Source: Salinarimonas rosea DSM 21201 (GTDB lineage: Bacteria > Pseudomonadota > Alphaproteobacteria > Rhizobiales > Beijerinckiaceae). Taken from it: 64,000 nt of DNA. The notes beneath the pieces were generated by a model. It was not told the origin of the DNA. It did not search any database and saw only the letters and a program-made list of their open reading frames with translations. The position numbers and the translations under genes are program-made. Shown here piece by piece: positions 1 to 8,480 of the stretch (its first letter is position 1; every line of letters begins with the position of its first letter). The DNA lies in assembly GCF_000429045.1 (NCBI RefSeq), contig NZ_AUBC01000005.1:47947-111946 (forward strand), written 5' to 3'.

Positions 1-1
1 C

Positions 2-772
2 CCGCCGATCTTCATCCGGCGCGGCTGGCTGCGGCTCCTCGTCTACGGCGGCTTCGTCGTCTACCTCGCGCTCGCGATCTCCACGATCGAGGTGAACTGG
101 ACGCGCGTCGCAGACGGCCTCGAGCGCGGCCTGCGCTTCGTGCAGGGCTTCCTCACGCCCGACTTCACCTCCCGCTCCACCGACATCGTCGAGGGCTTCG
201 TCGAGAGCCTGACGATGACGCTGACCTCGACGGTGGCGGGCGTGATCCTCTCGATCCCGATCGGCATCGGGGCGGCGCGCAACATCGCGCCCCTGCCGAT
301 CTACGCCGTGTGCCGCACCATCGTCGCCGTGTCGCGCTCCTTCCAGGAGATCATCGTCGCGATCCTGCTCGTCGCGATGTTCGGCTTCGGCCCCTTCGCC
401 GGGTTCCTGACGCTGACCTTCGCGACGATCGGCTTCATGGCGAAGCTGCTGGCGGAGGACATCGAGGACATCGACGAGGCACAGGCCGAGGCCATGCGCG
501 CGACAGGGGCGAGCTGGTGGCAGGTGCTGAACTGGGGCATCCAGCCCCAGGTCCTGCCCCGCCTCGTCGGCCTCTCGATGTACCGGCTCGACATCAACTT
601 CCGCGAGAGCGCGGTGATCGGCATCGTCGGCGCCGGCGGCATCGGCGCGACGCTCAACGTCGCCATGGATCGCTACGAGTACGACACCGCCGCGGCGGTG
701 CTGCTTCTCATCATCCTCATCGTCATGGCCGCCGAGTATTCCTCGAGCTGGCTGCGCAAGAGGATCCAGTGA
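2..772 (+). CDS. phnE: Phosphonate-type ABC transporter permease (PhnE-like), 5' partial
   Basis: Inner-membrane permease of a phosphonate/phosphite-type ABC importer. The frame is open from base 2, so the true start lies before the window; the first in-frame GTG (92) is internal because coding-like hydrophobic sequence precedes it. At least 256 residues are visible, with several membrane segments. The cytoplasmic EAA loop (EDIDEAQAEAMRATGASWW, nt about 460-520) contacts the ATPase, and the C-terminal NFRESAVIGIVGAGGIG block is typical of PhnE. The stop overlaps the next start (TGATG at 770-774), so the two permeases are translationally coupled and probably form a heterodimer. The ATPase and binding protein are presumably to the left. 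Confidence 0.9.
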   Translation, partial: PPIFIRRGWLRLLVYGGFVVYLALAISTIEVNWTRVADGLERGLRFVQGFLTPDFTSRSTDIVEGFVESLTMTLTSTVAGVILSIPIGIGAARNIAPLPIYAVCRTIVAVSRSFQEIIVAILLVAMFGFGPFAGFLTLTFATIGFMAKLLAEDIEDIDEAQAEAMRATGASWWQVLNWGIQPQVLPRLVGLSMYRLDINFRESAVIGIVGAGGIGATLNVAMDRYEYDTAAAVLLLIILIVMAAEYSSSWLRKRIQ

Positions 773-1587
773 TGCCGGTCTCCCACGTCGCCGATCGCCC
801 GGTCTGGAGGCGCCGCACCACGCGTGAGCAATTCGCCGCGTACGCGGGCTGGCTCGCCCTCGTCGCGCTCACCGTCTTCGCCTTCCAGGTGATGACCGAG
901 GACACGATCTGGTTCTTCGTGCAGGACGCGCCGCGCCAGGCGGGCGATCTCCTCGACCGGGCCTGGCCGCCGCGCTGGTCCTATCTCGATCGGCTCTGGG
1001 CGCCGCTCTGGGACACGCTCAACATCGCCACGCTCGGCACGCTGCTCGGCATCCTCGTCGCGGTGCCGGTCGCCTTCCTCGCCGCGCGCAACACGACGCC
1101 GAGCCTCGCCTTCGCGCGGCCGATCGCACTGCTGGTCATCGTCGCCTCGCGCTCGATCAACTCGCTGATCTGGGCGCTGCTGCTCGTGGCCATCATCGGC
1201 CCCGGGCTCCTCGCCGGCATCATCGCCATCGGCCTGCGCTCCATCGGCTTCGTCGGGAAGCTGCTCTACGAGGCGATCGAGGAGATCGACGAGAGCCAGG
1301 TCGCGGCGGTGAAGGCGACGGGCGCGCGCGGGGCGCAGGTGATCGACTATGCCATCGTCCCGCAGATCCTGCCCACATTCGCCGGCGTCTCCGTCTTCCG
1401 CTGGGACATCAACATCCGCGAGAGCGCCGTGCTCGGCCTCGTCGGCGCAGGCGGCATCGGCGTGCAGCTCAACTCCTCGCTCGCCCGCCTCGCCTGGTCG
1501 GAGGTGACCGTGATCTTCGTCGTCATCCTCGCGACCGTGGTCGTGTCCGAGTGGGTCTCCGCCAAGGTGCGCGCGACGATCATCTGA
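772..1587 (+). CDS. phnE: Phosphonate-type ABC transporter permease (PhnE-like), second subunit
   Basis: Second PhnE-family permease, 271 residues, begun by the ATG of the TGATG overlap. It repeats the family blocks of its neighbour: EAA loop EEIDESQVAAVKATGARGA and C-terminal NIRESAVLGLVGAGGIGVQL. A hydrophobic segment near residues 20-40 and four or more later ones fit an inner-membrane permease. Two unequal PhnE copies in tandem are common in phosphonate importers, where they replace a homodimer. What is carried cannot be told without the binding protein. It is the last gene of its operon: the next 200 nt are non-coding and carry the promoter of the following unit. Confidence 0.9.
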   Translation: MPVSHVADRPVWRRRTTREQFAAYAGWLALVALTVFAFQVMTEDTIWFFVQDAPRQAGDLLDRAWPPRWSYLDRLWAPLWDTLNIATLGTLLGILVAVPVAFLAARNTTPSLAFARPIALLVIVASRSINSLIWALLLVAIIGPGLLAGIIAIGLRSIGFVGKLLYEAIEEIDESQVAAVKATGARGAQVIDYAIVPQILPTFAGVSVFRWDINIRESAVLGLVGAGGIGVQLNSSLARLAWSEVTVIFVVILATVVVSEWVSAKVRATII

Positions 1588-1710
1588 ACAGGCGCGTGCC
1601 GGGATACGGCGTCGCGCATCCGGGCCCGCGGGCGTGCTGCCGGTGCGGCGCGCGCTGCGACATGCGACCGCTCGCCCCTCCTGGGATGTCCGAGCCCGGC
1701 GCGCGCACGG

Positions 1711-1728
1711 CAAAGTGTTGACATTTTG
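1711..1728 (+). promoter_or_regulatory. Palindromic operator A with overlapping -35 box
   Basis: CAAAGTGTTGACATTTTG is an 18-bp near-perfect inverted repeat (two mismatched pairs). It contains TTGACA (1718-1723), with a weak -10-like TAGCTT 18 bp further on. It lies 60 bp before the oxidoreductase start. It is one of eight related sites in 1.7-18.6 kb, proposed to bind the GntR protein encoded at 17625-18428. The rest of 1588-1788 shows no gene. Confidence 0.55.
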
Positions 1729-1788
1729 CACGTCGGGTCGCTAGCTTTCGACGTCGGCGCCAGGCGCCCTCGTACGTGAGAGCGTCTC

Positions 1789-3780
1789 ATGCCGTCATCC
1801 GACGCGTATCCCGCGATCCACGCGCCCCTGACCCTCGCGGGCCGCCCTCTGAAGAACCGGATCGTCCACGCCTCGATGACGACTCGGATGCAGAAGAACG
1901 GACGCGTCACGGAGCCGTTGATCCGCTACTACGAGAACCGGGCGCGGGGCGGCGCGGCGATGGTCGTGTCGGAGCCGCTCGCGATGCTCGGGCGGCAGGC
2001 CGGGGACCCGAAGGTCCAGGTGCGCGACCCCGAGGCTGCAGCGGGGCTCGCCCGATGGGCGGCGGCCCTCGAGGCCCACGGCGCGCTCCTGCTGGCGCAG
2101 CTCCAGCATCCCGGGCGCGGGCGCCATCATCCCGGGCGCACCGTCGACGCGATCAGCGCGTCGGCCCTGCCGGACGCCTTGAGCTGGACGATGCCGCACG
2201 CGCTCGACGCCTCCGAGATCGCCGCTCTCGTCGCCGAGTTCGCGGAAAGCGCCCGGCGGCTCGCCGACCTCGGATTCGCGGGCGTCGAGATCTCGGCCGG
2301 GCACGGGCATCTCTTCCACCAGTTCCTCTCGCCCGCATCGAACCGCCGCCTGGACGCCTATGGCGGGGACACCGAGCGGCGTACGCGGCTCGTGCGCGAT
2401 CTCGTGCGTGCGCTGAAGGGGGCCTGCGGGCCCGGCTTCGTCGTCGGCGTCAAGCTGCCCGCGGAGGACGGGGTGCGCGGGGGCGTCGACGGGCACGAGG
2501 CGGGAGAGATCGCGCGCCTCGTCGCGGGCACGGGCGATGTCGACTACGTCGCCTTCGTGCGGGGCGCCCACGATCGCTCGCTGGAGGATCACCTGCCGGA
2601 CCGGCACGGGCCTCCGATTCCCTGGCGCGCCATGCTGGCCGCGCTCCGGCCGGCCTGCGCCGGCGTGCCGCTGATGGCGCTCGGCCGCATCACCGATCCG
2701 GCGGAAGCCGAGGGGCTGCTCGCCGGCGGCGAGGCCGAGCTCGTCGGCCTCGGGCGCCCGCTGCTGGCCGACCCGGCGTGGCTGGAGAAGGCCCGCGCGG
2801 GGCGCAGCGACGAGATCCGCTACTGCCTCTCGTGCAACTCCTGCTGGGGCTACGGCACGACCTTCGGCAGGAGCCTCTCCTGCGTCACCAACCCGCGCGT
2901 CGCCCGTCCGGACGAGGTGTGGTTCGTCCCGCCCGCGGCCGAACGGGCGCGTCGCATCGTCGTCGTCGGAACCGGCCCCGCCGGTATGGAAGCGGCGTGC
3001 GTCGCGGCCGCACGGGGCCACGCCGTCACCGTCCTCGGCCGCGGGAACCGGATCGGCGGGCGGCTCGCGCTGGCGGCGGAGCTTCCCGGCGGCGAGAGCC
3101 TGTCGAGCGTCCCGGACTGGCAGGCGAGCGCCGCCGCCCGCCACGGTGTCGACATCCGGCTCGGCGTCGATGCCGACGTCGAGACGGTGGCCGCGCTCGC
3201 CCCGGACGCCGTCGTGCTCGCGACCGGCGCCGAGATGACGAGCCCGGACTGGCTGCCGCCGGACTACGCGGCGGAGGGCATCGTGCCCGACCTGGGTGCC
3301 GCCATGGCGAGCCTGCACGGGCGCCGCGCCAGGCAGGGCGGCACCGCAGTCGTCTACGACATGGATCACGGCGAGGCCGTCTACGCGGCGGTCGAGCGCC
3401 TCGCCGCGCTGTTCGATCGGGTCGTCGTGGTCACGCCGCGCGAGGCGATCGCGATGGACCTGTTCCTCGTGGCGCGCCAGGGCGTGCTGCGCCGGCTGTC
3501 GCGGCTCGGCGTCGAGGTGGTGATGCTCGTCGAGCCCGTGTGGACGGACGCCTTCGAGACCGAGGGGCGGCTCGCGCTCGAGCACGTCTACACCGGCGCG
3601 CGGACCGAGATCCCCGACGTCGTCTTCCTGGCCTACGCCACGCCGCGCCGCCCGGCGGACGGCCTCGCGGCGGCGCTCGCCGCGCGCGGAATTCCGCTGC
3701 ACCGGGTCGGCGACGCCCGTTCCCCGCAGGACCTGATGTTCGCGACGGCGACCGGTCACGAGGCAGGATTGGTCGTTTGA
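1789..3780 (+). CDS. Old Yellow Enzyme-family iron-sulfur flavoprotein oxidoreductase (TMADH/FadH type)
   Basis: A 663-residue flavoenzyme of the trimethylamine dehydrogenase / 2,4-dienoyl-CoA reductase / N-methylproline demethylase class. Residues 1-340 form the FMN TIM barrel, with the HQFLSPASNRRLDAYGG motif. Cys346, Cys349, Cys352 and Cys365 follow the CxxCxxC-x12-C pattern that holds the 4Fe-4S cluster in trimethylamine dehydrogenase. From about residue 390 a dinucleotide-binding domain starts with VVVGTGPAGMEAA. The family oxidatively demethylates amines or reduces enoyl-CoA; the substrate here is unknown. ATG 1789 follows a GTGAGAG stretch rather than a strong ribosome site. It lies under operator A and ahead of a TctCBA operon. 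Confidence 0.85.
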   Translation: MPSSDAYPAIHAPLTLAGRPLKNRIVHASMTTRMQKNGRVTEPLIRYYENRARGGAAMVVSEPLAMLGRQAGDPKVQVRDPEAAAGLARWAAALEAHGALLLAQLQHPGRGRHHPGRTVDAISASALPDALSWTMPHALDASEIAALVAEFAESARRLADLGFAGVEISAGHGHLFHQFLSPASNRRLDAYGGDTERRTRLVRDLVRALKGACGPGFVVGVKLPAEDGVRGGVDGHEAGEIARLVAGTGDVDYVAFVRGAHDRSLEDHLPDRHGPPIPWRAMLAALRPACAGVPLMALGRITDPAEAEGLLAGGEAELVGLGRPLLADPAWLEKARAGRSDEIRYCLSCNSCWGYGTTFGRSLSCVTNPRVARPDEVWFVPPAAERARRIVVVGTGPAGMEAACVAAARGHAVTVLGRGNRIGGRLALAAELPGGESLSSVPDWQASAAARHGVDIRLGVDADVETVAALAPDAVVLATGAEMTSPDWLPPDYAAEGIVPDLGAAMASLHGRRARQGGTAVVYDMDHGEAVYAAVERLAALFDRVVVVTPREAIAMDLFLVARQGVLRRLSRLGVEVVMLVEPVWTDAFETEGRLALEHVYTGARTEIPDVVFLAYATPRRPADGLAAALAARGIPLHRVGDARSPQDLMFATATGHEAGLVV

Positions 3781-3857
3781 TGCGTGTGCACCTCATTGTG
3801 CGCACACTTAGTTCGCCGTGGAGGGGAAAAGCGTAAAGAAATTCTCCAACCCCGGTG

Positions 3858-3875
3858 CAAAGTGTTGACTCTTTG
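3858..3875 (+). promoter_or_regulatory. Palindromic operator B
   Basis: CAAAGTGTTGACTCTTTG matches operator A in its first 12 bases and restores the CTTTG right arm, giving an inverted repeat with CAAAG/CTTTG ends. TTGACT at 3865-3870 could be the -35 box. It lies 72 bp before tctC at 3948. Confidence 0.55.
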
Positions 3876-3947
3876 CCGATGCGGATCGCATCCTCGCAGT
3901 CGAGCGGGCGCCGGAGCCCGCATCGCCAGACGAGGAGGATCACCCAC

Positions 3948-4913
3948 ATGCGACGCACCCTCGCCACGCTCGCGCTGACGGCGCTCGCGGCACTCGCGCC
4001 CGCCGCCGTCTCCGCCTTCCCGGAGGACGGACGGCCGGTGACGATCATCGTGCCGTTCTCCGCCGGCGGCACGACCGACGTGTCCGCCCGTCTGCTGGCC
4101 GAGTTCCTCGAGCCGGAGCTCGGGGTGCCGGTGGTGGTCGTGAACCGGCCGGGCGCCACGACGCAGATCGGCAATGCCGAGCTCGCCCGTTCCGAGCCCG
4201 ACGGTCACACACTCGCGCTCGCCTCGCTGCCGTCGCTGGCCATGACGTATCTCGACGAGGAGCGCCAGGCGCCCTACGACCGCGAGAGCTTCACGCCGAT
4301 CGCGCACTACATCTCGGGCGCGAACCTGCTCGCCGTGCTGGCCGGCAGCCCGTTCGAGGACGTCAACGATCTCGTCGCGGCCGCCAAGGAGAGCCCCCGC
4401 ACCGTGCGCATGGGCACGGTCGGGCTGATGAGCAACGGCCACCTGCCCGGCGTCGCGCTCGAGGAGGAGACGGGCGCCGAGTTCGCCTTCGTGCACTTCG
4501 ACGGCGCCGCGCCGCTCGTTACGGCGCTGCTCGCCGGCGACGTCGACGTCGCGATCAACGGCACGCAGACCACGATCCCGCACATCGACGCGGGCGCGAT
4601 GCGCGCGATCGGCTTCTTCGGCGCGCGCCGGACCGCCTTCCTGCCCGAACTGCCGACGATCCGCGAGCAGGGCATCGATCTCTCGGCGCCGTCCTCCTTC
4701 GCGGTGATCGGCCCTGCGGGCATGGACCCGGCCGTGGTGGAGGAGCTCTCCGCCGTCGTCGGCGCAGTGATCGCGCGCGACGCCTTCCAGGAGCGGCTCA
4801 CCGCGCTCTCCCTCGAATCCGAGTACATGGACCCGGCGGAGCTCGAGGCGTTCTGGTCCGACTTCGATGCGCGGCAGGCGCGTCTCATCGCGCTCGTGCG
4901 GGAGGAGCAGTGA
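3948..4913 (+). CDS. tctC: Tripartite tricarboxylate transporter solute-binding protein (TctC/Bug family), system 1
   Basis: Periplasmic receptor of a TctABC secondary importer, 321 residues. The start is the ATG after AGGAGG (3933-3938); an in-frame upstream ATG at 3855 lacks a ribosome site. Residues 1-25 (MRRTLATLALTALAALAPAA, cleavage near VSA-F) are a signal peptide. VTIIVPFSAGGTTDVSARLL is the family's first ligand loop, and PGATTQIGNAELARSEPDGHT follows. It binds a carboxylate or similar small ligand in the Bug manner. The stop overlaps the tctB start (GTGA, 4910-4913), with no hairpin between the genes, unlike most other receptor genes in this window. Confidence 0.9.
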   Translation: MRRTLATLALTALAALAPAAVSAFPEDGRPVTIIVPFSAGGTTDVSARLLAEFLEPELGVPVVVVNRPGATTQIGNAELARSEPDGHTLALASLPSLAMTYLDEERQAPYDRESFTPIAHYISGANLLAVLAGSPFEDVNDLVAAAKESPRTVRMGTVGLMSNGHLPGVALEEETGAEFAFVHFDGAAPLVTALLAGDVDVAINGTQTTIPHIDAGAMRAIGFFGARRTAFLPELPTIREQGIDLSAPSSFAVIGPAGMDPAVVEELSAVVGAVIARDAFQERLTALSLESEYMDPAELEAFWSDFDARQARLIALVREEQ

Positions 4914-5419
4914 GCGACGAGACGTCGGGGCCGCGGCCGGCGCGCGCCGGCCGCGGGGTGAGCGTGAGCTACCTCGCGGCCGGCCTCGTCCTCCTCGTCC
5001 TCGCCGCGATCGTCGGCCGCGAGGCGGCCGGCATGCGGTTCTACTCGTCGCTCGGCCCCGGGGCGGGGTTCTTCCCGGCGATCCTCGCGGGTCTCCTGGC
5101 AGTCCTGGCGCTCGCCCTCGTCTGGCAGGCGACGGTGCGCCCGGCGGACCTGCCGCGCACGGACTTCTCGCAGATCGCGCTCGGCGGCTGGCTGCGCATC
5201 GGAGCCATCGTCGCCGGTCTGCTGGCGATCGCCGTCCTCGTGGAATGGGCCGGCTTCCGGCTGTCGGTGGGCGTGTTCCTGTTCGCGCTGTTCGTCTCCG
5301 TCGGCCGCTACCCGCTGCTGCGGAGCGCGCTCGCCGCCGCCCTGCTGGCGGCGGCCTACCACTTCGTCTTCGACGTCCTCCTGCGCGTGCCGCTCCCCGC
5401 GGGCGTGCTCGGCATCTGA
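4910..5419 (+). CDS. tctB: Tripartite tricarboxylate transporter small membrane subunit TctB, system 1
   Basis: Small, poorly conserved membrane subunit of 169 residues. It starts at a GTG that overlaps the tctC stop, with GGAGGAG at 4901-4907 as ribosome site. Four hydrophobic segments (about residues 20-40, 50-68, 85-105 and 125-160) match the usual TctB topology, and SSLGPGAGFFPAILAG after the first helix is the family's recurrent motif. It acts with the large subunit TctA downstream to drive uptake of the ligand delivered by TctC. Confidence 0.85.
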   Translation: MSDETSGPRPARAGRGVSVSYLAAGLVLLVLAAIVGREAAGMRFYSSLGPGAGFFPAILAGLLAVLALALVWQATVRPADLPRTDFSQIALGGWLRIGAIVAGLLAIAVLVEWAGFRLSVGVFLFALFVSVGRYPLLRSALAAALLAAAYHFVFDVLLRVPLPAGVLGI

Positions 5420-5434
5420 GAGGCACGCCCTCGA

Positions 5435-6946
5435 ATGAGCGAGAACTTCGCCCTGCTCGGCGCCGGCCTCGCGGCCGCGTTGCAGCCATGGAACCTGCTC
5501 GCGGCCTTCGCCGGCTGCTTCCTCGGCACGCTGGTCGGCATGCTGCCCGGGCTCGGGCCGTCCGCCGCCATCGCGATCCTGCTGCCGATCACGATGGCGA
5601 TGGACCCGACGAGCGCGATCATCATGCTCGCGGCGATCTACTACGGCTGCCAGTACGGCGACACGATCACCGCCGTGCTGTTCAACACGCCCGGCACCGG
5701 CGCCGCCGCGACGACGGCGGTCGAGGGGCATCAGATGGCGCGCCAGGGCCGCGCGGGCACCGCGCTCGCGATCTCCGCGATCGCGTCGTTCTTCGGCGGC
5801 ACGGTGACGATCTTCGCGCTCGCCCTCGTCGCGCTGCCTCTGACCTCGCTCGCGCTGCGCTTCGGCCCGCCCGAGTTCTTCGCGCTCATCGTGCTCAGCC
5901 TCGTCCTCGTGGTCACCCTCGGCAGCAATTCCATCCTGCGCGGGCTGATCGCGGCCGTGCTCGGGCTGATCATCGCCATGGTCGGCACCGATCCGGTGAT
6001 GGGCCTGCCGCGGCTCACCTTCGGCCAGATGCACCTCCTCGACGGCGTCGCCTTCATCCCCGCGATCATCGGGCTGTTCGGCGTCGGCGAGATACTGCGC
6101 AACCTGGAGAACCCGAAGGGGTCGTTCGAGCCCGTGGCGACGAGCAAGCTCTCGCTCACCCGGGACGACATGCGGCGCTCCGCGCCGGCGATCGCCCGCG
6201 GGACCGCGCTCGGCTTCGCCATCGGCATCGTGCCCGGCCTCGGGACCATCCCCGCGGCCTTCATGTCCTACGTCACCGAGAAGCGCCTGTCGCGACGGCG
6301 CGAAGCGTTCGGGACCGGCGTGATCGAGGGCGTCGCCGGCCCGGAGAGCGCCGCGAACGCCGCGGCGAACGGCGCGCTCCTGCCGCTCCTCACGCTCGGG
6401 ATCCCGGGCTCGGGCGTCGTCGCGATCCTGATGGGCTCGCTGATGATGAACGGCATCATCCCGGGCCCGATGATGTTCACCGAGCACGGCGACATGGTCT
6501 GGACGCTGATCGCCAGCCTCTACGTCGGCAACGTCATCCTCCTGGTCCTCAACCTGCCCTTCATCCCGATGTGGGTGTCGATCCTGCGTATCCCCTACGG
6601 CATCCTGTTCCCGATGATCCTCGGCTTCACCGTGGTGGGCGCCTACAGCCTCGCCAACAGCCGTTTCGACATCGGGCTCATGGCCGTCTTCGGGCTGATC
6701 GGCTGGGCGATGCGCAAGCTCGACATCCCGCTCGTGCCGATCATCATGACGATGGTGCTGGGGCCGCTGATGGAGGGCGGGCTGCGGCGATCCCTCGAAA
6801 TGTCGCAGGGCGACTTCACGATCCTGCTGACCCGGCCGATCGCGGCGACGTTCCTCGGGCTCGCCGTCGCGGTGCTGGTCGTGCCGCCGCTCCTCGGCCT
6901 CCTGCGGCGGCGGCGGCAGCCGGTCGAGACCGGGAGCGGGGCATGA
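5435..6946 (+). CDS. tctA: Tripartite tricarboxylate transporter large permease TctA, system 1
   Basis: Large permease of 503 residues and about 12 membrane segments. GMLPGLGPSAAIAILLPIT (residues 35-53) and YYGCQYGDTITAVLFNTPG (about 69-87) are the TctA signature blocks, and a repeat of the same theme (IVPGLGTIPAAFMSYVTEK) lies near residue 265, reflecting the internal duplication of the family. It belongs to the YYG/YGDT subtype shared with systems 3 and 5. The stop overlaps the start of the racemase-fold gene (ATGA, 6943-6946), so all four genes are coupled. Confidence 0.92.
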   Translation: MSENFALLGAGLAAALQPWNLLAAFAGCFLGTLVGMLPGLGPSAAIAILLPITMAMDPTSAIIMLAAIYYGCQYGDTITAVLFNTPGTGAAATTAVEGHQMARQGRAGTALAISAIASFFGGTVTIFALALVALPLTSLALRFGPPEFFALIVLSLVLVVTLGSNSILRGLIAAVLGLIIAMVGTDPVMGLPRLTFGQMHLLDGVAFIPAIIGLFGVGEILRNLENPKGSFEPVATSKLSLTRDDMRRSAPAIARGTALGFAIGIVPGLGTIPAAFMSYVTEKRLSRRREAFGTGVIEGVAGPESAANAAANGALLPLLTLGIPGSGVVAILMGSLMMNGIIPGPMMFTEHGDMVWTLIASLYVGNVILLVLNLPFIPMWVSILRIPYGILFPMILGFTVVGAYSLANSRFDIGLMAVFGLIGWAMRKLDIPLVPIIMTMVLGPLMEGGLRRSLEMSQGDFTILLTRPIAATFLGLAVAVLVVPPLLGLLRRRRQPVETGSGA

Positions 6947-7737
6947 GGATCTGGTACCAGAGCCTCGGCCGGCTCGACGCCTGGGGCGCCTATCCCCGCA
7001 CGCTCGCCGCGCTCATCGATGCGGTCGCGCCCGGCGTCACGGTGCGCCTCGAGGGCACGCGCCGGGGCGTCGCCGAGCATCACCACGCGACCGCCTACGC
7101 CGCCGCGGGAGACGTGCTCGACGCGGTCCGGACGGCGGTGGCGGAGGGGGTCGACGCCTTCGTCATCGGCAACTTCTTCGACATCGGGATCGACGCGGCC
7201 CGCGAGATCGCGCCCTTCCCCGTGCTCGGCCTGGGACAGACGAGCCTGCACCTCGCGGCCCAGATGGGCGCGACGTTCGGGCTCGTCGCCCCCAACGAGA
7301 AATACGCCACCCGCCTCGTCGAGGGCGTGCGGCGTCAGGGCCTCGAGAGCCGGCTCGCGGGCGTCGTCGCGCTCGACGTGCCGCGGATTCGCCGCCTCTC
7401 GGACGCGTTCACCGACGACACCGCACGGGAGGGCTTCGTCGCGGCGCTGGGGGAGGCGGTGGATCGCGCGCTGCCCCGGGCCGAGGTGATCGTCCCGGCG
7501 GGAGGCGTGCTGATGGCGCTGCTCTGGCAGGCCGGCCTGACGCGCACGGCGGCCGGCGCGCCGATCCTCAACGGAGTCGCGGGCCTGCTCGCGATGGCCG
7601 AGACCGCCGTGCGGCTCGGGCACCTGCACGAGGGAGGCTTCGTCAGCCGGCGATCGACATACGCCCCGCCGAGCGCGGCGGAGGCCGAGGAGATCCGTCG
7701 CTTCTACGGCGATATCTACCCGGGCGGCGAGTCCTAG
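6943..7737 (+). CDS. Asp/Glu/hydantoin racemase-fold protein lacking both catalytic cysteines
   Basis: 264 residues with the overall pattern of hydantoin racemases: a central block IGNFFDIGIDAAREIAPFPV and a C-terminal ILNGVAGLLAMAETAVRLGH followed by a YAPP segment. Family racemases use two cysteines, typically ACFGDP and LGCAGM. Here those positions read GNFFDI (Asn77) and VPAGGV (Pro185), so ordinary two-base cysteine racemisation cannot work. It may be a lyase or isomerase with other chemistry, or a binding protein. It is coupled to tctA and may act on the imported compound. It converges on the SDR gene with only 23 nt between the stops. Confidence 0.7.
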   Translation: MRIWYQSLGRLDAWGAYPRTLAALIDAVAPGVTVRLEGTRRGVAEHHHATAYAAAGDVLDAVRTAVAEGVDAFVIGNFFDIGIDAAREIAPFPVLGLGQTSLHLAAQMGATFGLVAPNEKYATRLVEGVRRQGLESRLAGVVALDVPRIRRLSDAFTDDTAREGFVAALGEAVDRALPRAEVIVPAGGVLMALLWQAGLTRTAAGAPILNGVAGLLAMAETAVRLGHLHEGGFVSRRSTYAPPSAAEAEEIRRFYGDIYPGGES

Positions 7738-7760
7738 GAGCAGCAAGGCCTCGGAGCGGC

Positions 7761-8480
7761 TCAGCCTGCGGCGCGCGGCAGCGATGCGCCGCCGCAGACC
7801 GTCAGCGTCTGGCCCGTGATGGCGCCGCCGTCGACGGAGAGGAGCAGCGCGGCGAGGGCCGCGATCTCGTCGGGCTGGATGATGCGGCCGATGGGCAGGG
7901 GCGCGATCGGCGCGTCGGCGCGGGCGGAGTCGCGCAGCATCGGCGTGTCGACCGTCGCCGGCGCGATGGCGTTGACCGTCACGCCCCGGGACACCAGCGC
8001 CGCGGCCCAGCTGCGGACGAAGCCGGTCACGGCGGCCTTGGAGGCGGCGTAGAGCGCGCGACCGGCGCGCCCATCGCCGGCCCGGCTCGACAGGACGAGG
8101 ATGCGTCCGCGGCCGTTGGGCAGTTCCTCGGCGAAGCGCTCGACGAGCCGCTGCGCCGCCGCGACGTGGACCGACCAGAGCTCCAGCCCAGGCGGATCGT
8201 CGCTCCCCGCGGCCGCGTCGGACCGCATCAGCCCGGCGGCATGAACGATCGCGGTGGGCGGGTCTTGCTCGCGGGCGAGCGCGTCGAGCACCGCGTCGAA
8301 GGCCCGCGCATCGGCCAGGTCGACGAGGATCGTGCGCGCCCGCGGGTCGGACCGACGCGGCGGGTCCCGGTCCAGCCCGGTGACGCGCCAGCCGTCCCGG
8401 ATCAGGCGCGCGGCGATGGCTTCGCCGATCCCCGAGGCGGCTCCGGTGACGATCGCGTGCTTCGGCTCCCGCGATCTCAT
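7761..8480 (-). CDS. Short-chain dehydrogenase/reductase
   Basis: NAD(P)-dependent oxidoreductase of 239 residues. The cofactor loop is VTGAASGIGEAI (residues 10-21), the catalytic serine lies in LVLSSRAGDG and the YxxxK pair in LYAASKAAV, so the active site is complete. The C-terminal ITGQTLTVCGG is typical of classical SDRs. The chosen ATG (8478-8480) overlaps the cobW stop; a longer reading frame extends upstream but lies inside cobW. It is the last gene of the minus-strand hydantoinase operon and could oxidise or reduce a product of ring opening. The substrate is not identifiable. Confidence 0.85.
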   Translation of the reverse strand: MRSREPKHAIVTGAASGIGEAIAARLIRDGWRVTGLDRDPPRRSDPRARTILVDLADARAFDAVLDALAREQDPPTAIVHAAGLMRSDAAAGSDDPPGLELWSVHVAAAQRLVERFAEELPNGRGRILVLSSRAGDGRAGRALYAASKAAVTGFVRSWAAALVSRGVTVNAIAPATVDTPMLRDSARADAPIAPLPIGRIIQPDEIAALAALLLSVDGGAITGQTLTVCGGASLPRAAG

